The position numbers were made by a program, and so were the translations under genes. From contig NZ_WTLI01000005.1 in NCBI RefSeq assembly GCF_011421635.1, forward strand, positions 1 through 64,000: DNA of 64,000 bases, in the 5' to 3' direction. The notes below the pieces were generated by a model. The model saw only the letters and a program-made list of their open reading frames with translations. It did not search any database and had not been told where the DNA came from. The DNA comes from Paenibacillus turpanensis. Its GTDB lineage: Bacteria; Bacillota; Bacilli; Paenibacillales; YIM-B00363. Positions 18,632 through 26,060 of the stretch are shown piece after piece (position 1 is the stretch's first letter; each line of letters opens with the position of its first letter).

Positions 18632-20920
18632 ATGAGGGAGTTAAATCAAATAGAACTAGCTGCAGCTAAGAGCAAAGAGGGTCGTCCTTATTCCCATATC
18701 TGGGAGCATTATGCCGACGAGCTGGAACGACTCGATCTTCAGCTGCAGCTTATTTATTTGCGGCGTCAAGAATTGACACCGGACCCGCAGACCGACTCCT
18801 ATCGAGGCATGTTCGTTTCAGAGGAAGAGTTTTGGCGGCTTTCTGGCGGTATGGCGCCGGCAGCGGAAAACTCGAAGCAGCTCGAAGCGACCGTTCAGCG
18901 CCTGAAGCTTAGCGATGCGAAAATAGAGGGGCGCCTTGCAGCCAGCAAGGGACATGTTTATTTACCGCTGCTTCATGCAGCTGATATTTTCGGACTTTGT
19001 CCGATTGAGCAGCGTATGGTCATGGTGACGGCAGCGGTGGAGCTTGATCGCAAATACGAGCGTATCTTCGGATTTCTTCAAGATGATTTGACTTTGAAGC
19101 TGCCGACGATAAGTCTTGTGCTTCAGCTTGTATGCCGTACTGCGGAAGAGCGTATGTCGGCGGCCATGGCCTTTGCTCCTACCGGGATGCTTGCGCGCTT
19201 TTTTTGGCCGCAGTGTGAACAGGAGACCGCCGGCCGTTCGATGCTGTCGCAGCCCTTAAAGCTGGACCGACGTATCGTTATGTTTCTGGTGAATCCCGGT
19301 GCTTTCAATGATGGACTAATGCCTGCAGCTCGTCTCTATGCTCCTGACGAAGTGCTTCAGCCGCTCTTCGTCCATCAAGAGGTTCAGGAGAAGCTGCAGG
19401 TTTACCTTCGAAAGATGACTGACTCTCGATTCATGCCGGAGCAAGGAGAATTCTTACCCTGCAGCCAAACAGGCATTTATTTATGGGGAAAAGCGGGCGC
19501 AGGCAAAAAGCTGCAGGCCAGGCATGCCAGCAGGGCATTGAATAAGCCTCTGCTAATCGCGGACTTATCTCTCCTCATCTTCGCTCCATCCGACGCCGAC
19601 TTTATACGGCTGCTGCAGGAATTAATTCGGGAGGCGATGCTGCATCAAGCAGTGCTGGGCTTTACCGGTTTAGAATGTCTTTGTCCTGAAGAAACAGACA
19701 CCGGTATATCGGCAAGGTATCGTTCGCTGTTTTTTCAGGCTATGGATCAGTTCAGTGGGATTCTGGTATTAATGGGGGATCGAGCAATTCGGCTTCAAGG
19801 CGAAGCGACTGGGCGAATCTGGCTTGATGCCGAGCTTCCGGTGCCCCATGATCGTCAGCGTGAGGATGTATGGCACAAATTTGCAGAGGAATTAATGGTA
19901 CAAACCGATATAGACTGGATGGTACTGGGAGGGAAATTTCGTTTTACACCGGGCCAAATCCGTCGTTCGCTGCTTATGGCGTTAGAGCGTACGTTATGGA
20001 AGCATGCATCGGAATCAACGAAATGTGAGGTTCCAGCCTTAGGTCAAGAACGATGGATCACCCGTGAGGCGTTGATAGAGGCGTGCTACAGCCAAACCCA
20101 GCACAAGCTGGAACGGAAAGCAGCACGGATTTCCCCCCGATACAGCTGGGACGATCTCGTGCTGCCGCGTGAACAGCGGGATCAACTTCTTACCGCTTGT
20201 AACCAGATGAAGTACAGGGCAAAAGTTTATGGGAGCTGGGGGTTTGACCGTAAGCTGGCCTACGGGAAGGGACTTAGCATGCTTTTCGCAGGCCCTCCAG
20301 GCACAGGTAAAACGATGTCCGCGCAGGTCGTCGCCAAGGAATTGGAGTTGGAGCTATACAAAATCGATCTTTCTCAGGTCATCAGCAAATATATAGGGGA
20401 AACCGAAAAAAATCTGCATGAAATTTTTTTGGGGGCGGAATCAAGTCAGGCCGTATTATTTTTTGATGAAACGGATGCCCTATTTGGAAAACGATCTGAG
20501 GTGAAAGATTCAAGAGATAAATATGCAAACATTGAGACGGCCTACTTGCTTCAAAAAATGGAAGAATACGAGGGGGTTTCCATACTGGCGACCAACCTTT
20601 TGCAAAATATAGATGAGGCGTTTCTGCGCAGAATTAATTACATTATTAAATATCCGTTTCCAGATGCCGTGTTCCGTGAAAGCTTATGGCGGAATCAGTT
20701 CCCAACTGAAGCGCCGGTTTCTGAAGATGTCGACTTTCACTATCTTGGGCGCAAATTCGAGATTGCAGGTGGAAATATTAAGAACGCAGCGCTTACGGCC
20801 GCCTTTCTCGCAGCCTCTAAAAATGAGACGATTGGCATGAGGCATATCATTCAAGCGGTGAAACAAGAACTGCAAAAAACGGGGAAAATTATCGAAAACA
20901 GCGACTGGGATGAATTTTAA
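18632..20920 (+). CDS. eCIS AAA+ ATPase (Afp15/Pvc15-like)
   Basis: 762 residues behind a clear GAAAGGAG site. The N-terminal 230 residues are helical. A first AAA-like domain has a degenerate Walker A, GKAGAGKK at residues 286-293, with Lys where Ser/Thr should bind Mg. A second domain is complete: GPPGTGKT (554-561), Walker B LFFDETDA (Asp612, Glu613), sensor 1 region ILATN, then FLRRINYIIKYPFPD. Tandem ATPases of this kind are a hallmark of eCIS loci and are needed for particle assembly or effector loading (established for Afp/PVC). The gene lies 16 bases after the effector gene. Confidence 0.92.
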   Translation: MRELNQIELAAAKSKEGRPYSHIWEHYADELERLDLQLQLIYLRRQELTPDPQTDSYRGMFVSEEEFWRLSGGMAPAAENSKQLEATVQRLKLSDAKIEGRLAASKGHVYLPLLHAADIFGLCPIEQRMVMVTAAVELDRKYERIFGFLQDDLTLKLPTISLVLQLVCRTAEERMSAAMAFAPTGMLARFFWPQCEQETAGRSMLSQPLKLDRRIVMFLVNPGAFNDGLMPAARLYAPDEVLQPLFVHQEVQEKLQVYLRKMTDSRFMPEQGEFLPCSQTGIYLWGKAGAGKKLQARHASRALNKPLLIADLSLLIFAPSDADFIRLLQELIREAMLHQAVLGFTGLECLCPEETDTGISARYRSLFFQAMDQFSGILVLMGDRAIRLQGEATGRIWLDAELPVPHDRQREDVWHKFAEELMVQTDIDWMVLGGKFRFTPGQIRRSLLMALERTLWKHASESTKCEVPALGQERWITREALIEACYSQTQHKLERKAARISPRYSWDDLVLPREQRDQLLTACNQMKYRAKVYGSWGFDRKLAYGKGLSMLFAGPPGTGKTMSAQVVAKELELELYKIDLSQVISKYIGETEKNLHEIFLGAESSQAVLFFDETDALFGKRSEVKDSRDKYANIETAYLLQKMEEYEGVSILATNLLQNIDEAFLRRINYIIKYPFPDAVFRESLWRNQFPTEAPVSEDVDFHYLGRKFEIAGGNIKNAALTAAFLAASKNETIGMRHIIQAVKQELQKTGKIIENSDWDEF

Positions 20921-20989
20921 GGGCGGTGTGCGTTATATGGTGCCTCTATTTTTTTGAAATAGGCATGGAAAATATGTCCTTGTATGTAA

Positions 20990-21040
20990 GGTATAATGAA
21001 AAATTGTTATAGTCATATGAACTTACAAGATTTATAATAG
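20990..21040 (+). promoter_or_regulatory. Candidate promoter region for the eCIS structural operon
   Basis: The 178-base gap between the ATPase and cap genes is AT-rich and holds two perfect -10 boxes, TATAAT at 20992 and TATAAT at 21033. Neither has a convincing -35 at 17 bases. An imperfect hairpin (20941-20965, TGCCT...AGGCA) just after the ATPase gene could be a weak terminator. An independent start for the structural genes is plausible but unproven. Confidence 0.4.
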
Positions 21041-21098
21041 ATGACAAGGAAAAATAATCTAAAACAGGATAGAAACACTATAAACGGAAGGTCGAAAT

Positions 21099-21668
21099 AT
21101 GGGTGATTATACGGTTATTGCGGATGTCGGGGCATCCCTGGTCAAACTCTTGCGGGAACATATGACACCTCATCCTATTCCGCAGCCTGAGCAGATCGGG
21201 TTAGCATCTCTTGTCGAAAGAGGAGATCTTTACCTATCGTTGTTCTTATACGGGGTCCGTGAAAGCGGTGACAGCAGACGAACTCAAATGGTCACCCGTG
21301 GAACGGGGGAGCTGCAGTTTCCGCCCATGGCGATGGAATTAAGCTATCTGCTCACGGTTCAATCGCCTGCCGAGCTGCAGTCACGCTCTCTTGACGAGCA
21401 CCGAATCCTTGGGCGTGCGATGCAGGTGCTTTATGATCATTCCATTCTGAGGGGTGCGATGAACACGGGTACGCTTGCGGAAAGAGACGAGGAAGTTCGA
21501 ATCGTGCTCGACAACCTACCAGGCGAACGGCTGATTCAAATGTGGAATTTTGCAGATACCCCCTATAGGCTTTCTCTGAGCTACACAGTCGGGCCTATTT
21601 TTATCGAATCTACCCGAAAGAAATCGACACAGAGAGTCTTGGAACGAGATTTTCGCATTCAAGGTTAG
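21099..21668 (+). CDS. DUF4255 family eCIS tube cap/terminator protein
   Basis: 189 residues. The start MGDYTVIADVGASLVKLLREHM, then YLSLFLYGV and ELSYLLTVQ, are typical of DUF4255 proteins, the Afp16/Pvc16 relatives that cap the distal end of the tube and sheath and fix particle length. It opens the structural gene run, and the next gene starts 12 bases downstream. High confidence in the family; the function follows from Afp/PVC work. Confidence 0.88.
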   Translation: MGDYTVIADVGASLVKLLREHMTPHPIPQPEQIGLASLVERGDLYLSLFLYGVRESGDSRRTQMVTRGTGELQFPPMAMELSYLLTVQSPAELQSRSLDEHRILGRAMQVLYDHSILRGAMNTGTLAERDEEVRIVLDNLPGERLIQMWNFADTPYRLSLSYTVGPIFIESTRKKSTQRVLERDFRIQG

Positions 21669-21679
21669 GGGGATTCGAG

Positions 21680-22498
21680 TTGGATTCTTTTCGGATTACA
21701 CATCTAAAGTCCCGCGTATCCTTGATTGTTTGTTTGTATTCAGCGATCACAAGAGAAGAGGTTTACATTCAGGATATTACGGTTTGGTTAGAGGGTGTTG
21801 CTGCTAAGCCGGCAGTTAAGTCTGATGGCTGTTTTATTTTTGACAATGTACCGGAAGGATTCTACACACTTCATATTGCCTCTACGTATTACTTCGCGGA
21901 AAAGAGAGAGATTCAAGTCAATTCTACATCTTCTTCTACCTCGATGATTCAAATCGGTCTCCTCCCACTCCCATCGTATCCATTTTCCATGGGGCTTTCC
22001 ATCCTTCGAATTTCTGTAAGGACTCAACGAAATCAACCCGTAGCTGATGCTTTCATAGAATTGACGGTCATTCAGGAAGATGGCGCACGCGGACGTATCA
22101 CGCAAGAAATACAGGAGAGCGGTTCAACCGTGCTTACTCTCGGTGCTGTTACGGGTACCGTTTGGCCGACAGACCGCTATCTGCTCCGCAGCCGTTCTGC
22201 CAATAAAATCGAGGAACAGATTCAGATTGAAAAGGTATCCGAGCTGGGCAGAAGAGCCGAGCTTGGTCACCCATTACAGCATGCTTATCCTAGAGGCTCA
22301 TACTTACTCCCGGTTGTAAAGACGATTACGGATGCTAACGGGGAAGCGGTCGCTGCTTTTTCAAATCTTGGTGTAAAGCAGTTCCGGACGCAACTCTTCG
22401 TGGAAAATTCAACAAAACTAGATCAGCAGGATGAGAGAATTTTGAAGGAGGTGGTCCTGGAGGAAGGTAAGACCGTTTCGTTAACCATAATACTTTGA
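21680..22498 (+). CDS. eCIS-associated protein with carboxypeptidase-regulatory-like beta domains
   Basis: 272 residues from TTG 21680, behind AGGGGG. At least two beta-sandwich segments can be read. The first, about residues 8-80, has the DITVWLEGVAAKPAVKSDG...NVPEGFYTLHI pattern of CarboxypepD_reg/Ig-like folds. The second, about 100-160, has ISVRTQRNQPVADAFIELTV. No signal peptide or catalytic motif is visible. It lies between the cap and sheath genes. A surface decoration or adaptor on the particle is possible; the exact role is unknown. Confidence 0.7.
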   Translation: MDSFRITHLKSRVSLIVCLYSAITREEVYIQDITVWLEGVAAKPAVKSDGCFIFDNVPEGFYTLHIASTYYFAEKREIQVNSTSSSTSMIQIGLLPLPSYPFSMGLSILRISVRTQRNQPVADAFIELTVIQEDGARGRITQEIQESGSTVLTLGAVTGTVWPTDRYLLRSRSANKIEEQIQIEKVSELGRRAELGHPLQHAYPRGSYLLPVVKTITDANGEAVAAFSNLGVKQFRTQLFVENSTKLDQQDERILKEVVLEEGKTVSLTIIL

Positions 22499-22673
22499 CA
22501 ACACGACAATACGCGAAATCATGGCCGTTCAATCTAGCTGCATGTAAAGACCAGCATCGGGCGCCATATGTTCATCCAAATTACAAAACTCCCAATTGGA
22601 AAGGAGAGAACCGGAATCAGGATGCGGGGAGTATGTACCCAACTAGGGATCAGCCCATCATGACCGGGAAACA

Positions 22674-24410
22674 ATGGCCGAGTATTTATCGCCTGGAGTG
22701 TATGTCGAGGAATTTGACAGCGGTGCACAGCCGTTAGAGGGGGCAGGCACTAGCACAGCCGGATTCATTGGTTTGGCGCAAAGAGGTGAAATTGAAGGGA
22801 TACCACAGCTGGTTACGAGTGTAGCCGATTTTAATCGACTTTATGGCGGTTACTTGTCGGAAAATTTATTCGGCGAATATCGTTATTTAGCATATGGGGT
22901 GGAGCATTTCTTCCTTAACGGGGGCTCTCGCTGCTTCATTATGCGTGTTGCACCTTCGGACGCAAAGCCGGCCGCTATCGAGGTGAACGGAATTCATGGA
23001 TCATCTGTTCTCTCGATCCAAGCAAAAAATCCGGGTGCCTGGGGGAACCAAATCCGGGTTACAATCATTCCTTCGAGTAAAGCGAGAACGCAAATTTACG
23101 AGATTGTGGGAGATAAAAAATATCGCGTAAAAAATAACGCGGGCTTTCATGTAGGAGATGTCGTTGCTTTTGATTTGAACGGGACAAAGCAGTACAGCAA
23201 GATCGTTTCTTCACAGGACAATATCATTGAATTATCGGAAGAGTTAGAGGGAGAAGAGGAGATTATCGACAGCAGCTTGCTGCCAGCCAAGGTGCTGCGC
23301 ACCTGCGAGGTATCCTTGTATGTGATCTATGGAGATGAGGCGGAGACCTACGAAAAAGTATCGTTGAACGTCTCAGCGTCCAATCATATTGCTAAAATAA
23401 TTTCCCGTTCCAACATCGTTAACATCCAGGATCTCTCTGCCGCTGTATCCGGAGCGATACCGCCGTTTGAGGTCATTTCCGGCACTAAAGAAGAGGAAGG
23501 TCAGTATCAAATCGCTCTGTCGGGCGGCAGTGACGGGTCTTTAGCGAATTTATCCGCTGCAGACTATATGGGGCAGGATCGCGGGCCTGGACGCAGAACC
23601 GGAATTCAGTCTTTCATCGACAATGATGTCGTCAGTATTATGGCGATCCCTGGCGTAACGGACCCGAACGTACAGCTGTCCTTGGTCGCACATTGCGAAA
23701 ATTTGGGCAGCCGGTTTGCAATTCTAGACATTCCGCGAGACAAAACCAAAGTGTCGGATGTGTTGACGCACCGCAATATTTTCGATAGCAGTTATGCGGC
23801 GATGTACAACCCTTGGCTGCAGGTGTTTGATCCACTCGATAAACGGAATATATATATTCCTCCATCTGGATCTGTAGCCGGTATTTATGCCCGCTCGGAC
23901 AACAGCCGCGGTGTACAGAAGGCGCCGGCGAACGAGGTAGTTCGCGGAGCGGTAGGCTTGGACTGCCAGTATAACAAGGGCGAGCAGGATATTTTGAACC
24001 CGAAGGGTGTGAATTTAATTCGTTCCTTTGCCGGACAAGGCATCCGAGTGTGGGGCGCCCGGACAACCTCTTCCAACTCGCTTTGGAAATATGTCAATGT
24101 TCGACGACTCTTTATCTTCCTGGAGGAATCCATCAAAAACGGAACCAACTGGGTTGTATTCGAACCGAACGATGAGCAGCTTTGGGCACGCGTTCAACGT
24201 ACGATCGATGCATTCCTTACCCGGGTATGGAGAGACGGGGCGCTTTTCGGTTCGAGCGCAGGCGAAGCATTCTACATTAATATTGGGCGAAGTACGATGA
24301 CACAGGATGATATTGATAACGGACGGTTGATTTGCGTAATTGGGGTGGCTCCTGTAAAACCAGCCGAATTTGTAATCTTCCGGATTACGCAGAAGACGAG
24401 AGAAGAATAG
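22674..24410 (+). CDS. Contractile tail sheath protein
   Basis: 578 residues. The N terminus (YLSPGVYVEEFDSGAQPLEG) and the C terminus ending PAEFVIFRITQKTREE are diagnostic of phage/eCIS sheath subunits, whose ends interlock in the contractile lattice. The C-terminal block FIEESIKNGTNWV-like (nt 24110-24160) and ARVQRTIDAFLTRVWRDGALFG is also typical. The 175 bases before it hold no convincing gene. Only one sheath gene is present, unlike Afp and PVC, which have three. Ribosome binding is weak (CGGGAAAC). Confidence 0.95.
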   Translation: MAEYLSPGVYVEEFDSGAQPLEGAGTSTAGFIGLAQRGEIEGIPQLVTSVADFNRLYGGYLSENLFGEYRYLAYGVEHFFLNGGSRCFIMRVAPSDAKPAAIEVNGIHGSSVLSIQAKNPGAWGNQIRVTIIPSSKARTQIYEIVGDKKYRVKNNAGFHVGDVVAFDLNGTKQYSKIVSSQDNIIELSEELEGEEEIIDSSLLPAKVLRTCEVSLYVIYGDEAETYEKVSLNVSASNHIAKIISRSNIVNIQDLSAAVSGAIPPFEVISGTKEEEGQYQIALSGGSDGSLANLSAADYMGQDRGPGRRTGIQSFIDNDVVSIMAIPGVTDPNVQLSLVAHCENLGSRFAILDIPRDKTKVSDVLTHRNIFDSSYAAMYNPWLQVFDPLDKRNIYIPPSGSVAGIYARSDNSRGVQKAPANEVVRGAVGLDCQYNKGEQDILNPKGVNLIRSFAGQGIRVWGARTTSSNSLWKYVNVRRLFIFLEESIKNGTNWVVFEPNDEQLWARVQRTIDAFLTRVWRDGALFGSSAGEAFYINIGRSTMTQDDIDNGRLICVIGVAPVKPAEFVIFRITQKTREE

Positions 24411-24486
24411 GCAGGATCGTTACAAGCTGCGTAGGTAGAAATGATGTCCGCCGAAACGATTTTGACGAATGGGAGAGGGGCTTAGT

Positions 24487-24921
24487 ATGTCTGGTCAACG
24501 AAAGGATCCATACCGTAATTTTCGCTTCCGGATTGAGGTGGAAGGGATTCAGCAGGCTGGGTTTAGTGAGGTGTCCGGTTACGATGCTTCGGTATCAGTT
24601 ATTGAATACCGGGAAGGAAATCAAGTGACGACGGCCCGTAAACTCCCCGGCTTATCTAAGTACAGCAATATAACCTTGAAATGGGGCGTAACAGACTCCA
24701 TGGATATGTATAACTGGATGAACGATTCTTTAAAAGGCAAGTTTATCCGGAAAACCGTAACAATTGTCGCTATGGATGAGGAAGGCAATGATAAGGCGAC
24801 CTGGCAGGTTATCGAAGCCTGGCCGGTTAAATACACTGCACCTAATTTTAATGGAACGGGAAACGAAGTGGCGATCGAATTGATGGAGCTCGCACATGAA
24901 GGTATGGTACGTACAAAATAA
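24487..24921 (+). CDS. Inner tube protein 1 (gp19/Hcp-like)
   Basis: About 144 residues from ATG 24487, 6 bases after GAGAGGGG. The sequence SGQRKDPYRNFRFRIEVEGIQQAGFSEVSGYDAS is the standard opening of T4 gp19-type tube proteins in eCIS, and the protein ends with FNGTGNEVAIELMELAHEGM. Rings of this protein line the sheath. It follows the sheath gene directly, as in Afp/PVC-type loci. Confidence 0.93.
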   Translation: MSGQRKDPYRNFRFRIEVEGIQQAGFSEVSGYDASVSVIEYREGNQVTTARKLPGLSKYSNITLKWGVTDSMDMYNWMNDSLKGKFIRKTVTIVAMDEEGNDKATWQVIEAWPVKYTAPNFNGTGNEVAIELMELAHEGMVRTK

Positions 24922-25008
24922 CGCATAAATACGGATCGGAACAGGGAACGCAATATTGATGGATAGGACGTGCTCATGTTCCTTTCCGATCATAGGGAGG
25001 CTAACAGC

Positions 25009-25386
25009 ATGGCATTTAATACGGAGTATGAATTTGAGCTGCCGCGAGGATATGTAGACGAAAACGGCAATCTGCATAAAAGAGGAGTAATGCGTCTTGC
25101 AACTGCTGCGGATGAAATTTTGCCGATGCGCGATCAGCGCGTGCAGCAAAATCCCGGCTACTTGAGCATTATTTTATTGGCCAGAGTCGTCACCAAGCTC
25201 GGAGAGGTTCGCGCGATCGATACAAGGGTGATTGAGCGTTTATTTACAGCAGATCTTGCATATTTGCAAAATTTGTACCGGACGATTAACGAAGTGGATG
25301 TTCCTAAGGTACATACTGTATGTCCCAAATGCGACCATGAGTTCGATGTGAACGTGTCTTTTTTGAACGATCCGGTGGAGGCATAA
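25009..25386 (+). CDS. Tail-assembly chaperone-like protein with zinc-ribbon C terminus (zero-frame product)
   Basis: 125 residues from ATG 25009, 8 bases after AGGGAGG. The opening EYEFELPRGYVDENGNLHKRGVMRLATAADEI is a conserved eCIS/phage tail-assembly signature (cytosolic, not a structural-fold match). The end carries one Cys pair in VCPKCDHEF, a half zinc knuckle. Position between tube 1 and tube 2 matches the chaperone slot of contractile tails. A T-run at 25359-25365 near the 3' end is the slippery site of a candidate -1 frameshift that would replace the last six residues with a 73-residue extension. Confidence 0.85.
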   Translation: MAFNTEYEFELPRGYVDENGNLHKRGVMRLATAADEILPMRDQRVQQNPGYLSIILLARVVTKLGEVRAIDTRVIERLFTADLAYLQNLYRTINEVDVPKVHTVCPKCDHEFDVNVSFLNDPVEA

Positions 25387-25392
25387 CCGGAT
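25359..25392 (+). promoter_or_regulatory. Candidate programmed -1 ribosomal frameshift signal
   Basis: The heptamer T TTT TTG (25359-25365) is in the correct phase for -1 slippage relative to the zero frame (codons TCT-TTT-TTG). Four bases later a perfect 7-bp hairpin starts: ATCCGGT (25370-25376), a nine-base loop, ACCGGAT (25386-25392). The zero-frame stop TAA (25384-25386) lies in this hairpin. Slippery site plus downstream structure is the established bacterial/phage -1 frameshift arrangement. Confidence 0.72.
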
Positions 25393-25586
25393 ATCCCGTT
25401 GACAAGATTTACGAAGAAGCCGGCTTTATCGCGTATTATTTTCATTGGCCTCATGAAGAAATCATGTCAATGGAACATAGAGAACGGCGCAGATGGTGCG
25501 AGGAAATTTCACGGATTAACAAAAATTTGAACAGCAGTGAAGAAGAAACGAATGAAAATCCGTTTGATGTGTTCAGCAAGAGGTGA
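25365..25586 (+). CDS. DUF6760-like eCIS protein, readable only as a -1 frame extension
   Basis: From 25341 this frame stays open to TGA 25584, but no ATG, GTG or TTG precedes the conserved part. The only in-frame ATGs (25464 and 25470) lie inside it. The translation reads GYPVDKIYEEAGFIAYYFHW, then EHRERRRWCEEI, which I recognise as the small eCIS family DUF6760 (usually 50-70 residues, next to the tube genes). If reached by -1 slippage from the preceding gene, the fusion would be about 192 residues. Initiation at ATA 25383 is the alternative, but the GGAGG before it is only one base away. The stop overlaps the start region of tube 2. Confidence 0.75.
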   Translation, partial: ERSGGGITGYPVDKIYEEAGFIAYYFHWPHEEIMSMEHRERRRWCEEISRINKNLNSSEEETNENPFDVFSKR

Positions 25587-25591
25587 AAACG

Positions 25592-26035
25592 GTGACCGGA
25601 ACTAAAACGGGAAACGTCATTGGTGCATTTCGCTTCCAAGTCGAAATCAAGGGACTTATTGTCGGAGGATTCTCTGAAGTTACAGGAATGCAGGCGGAAA
25701 CGGAAGTTATGGAGTACCGGGAGGGTGGAGTTAATACCCATCTTCATTACTTTCAAAAACAAACCAAGTTTTCGCGAATTGTATTGAAGCGTGGTTTAAG
25801 TCAATCTCCAGAGCTATGGGAATGGTACGAGAGCTCCATTATTGGAAAATCCAAAAGGACGAACGGTTCCATTATCTTGTTCAGTGAAGCTGGGGAAGAG
25901 GTTTGCCGGTGGAACTTCTTTGACGCGTATCCTGTTAAATGGGTCGGTCCTCATTTACAAGCAACCAGCGGCAGCATCGCAATCGAGTCCATTGAGATTG
26001 TACATCACGGATTGAAGACGATATTCCGCAAATAG
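25592..26035 (+). CDS. Inner tube protein 2 (gp19-like)
   Basis: About 147 residues. GTG 25592 has AAGAGGTG upstream; GTG 25583 is in frame and overlaps the previous stop. The pattern GAFRFQVEIKGLIVGGFSEVTGMQAETEVMEYREGG and the closing SIAIESIEIVHHGLKTI mark a second gp19-type tube paralogue, similar in layout to tube 1 but divergent in sequence. In Afp/PVC the second tube protein (Afp5) forms the tube-baseplate junction, which is the likely role here. Confidence 0.92.
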   Translation: MTGTKTGNVIGAFRFQVEIKGLIVGGFSEVTGMQAETEVMEYREGGVNTHLHYFQKQTKFSRIVLKRGLSQSPELWEWYESSIIGKSKRTNGSIILFSEAGEEVCRWNFFDAYPVKWVGPHLQATSGSIAIESIEIVHHGLKTIFRK

Positions 26036-26060
26036 TGTGTGACAGGGGGATGGTAGCAAT

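Noticed and set aside
22495-22737. An 80-residue plus-strand frame between the beta-domain gene and the sheath
   Set aside because: It runs into the sheath start in another frame, has no recognisable sequence, and lacks a good ribosome binding site.
25399-25530. TTG-started frame LTRFTKKPALSR as a small gene after the chaperone
   Set aside because: It is in a different frame from the conserved DUF6760 text and resembles nothing; the stop comes after about 43 codons.
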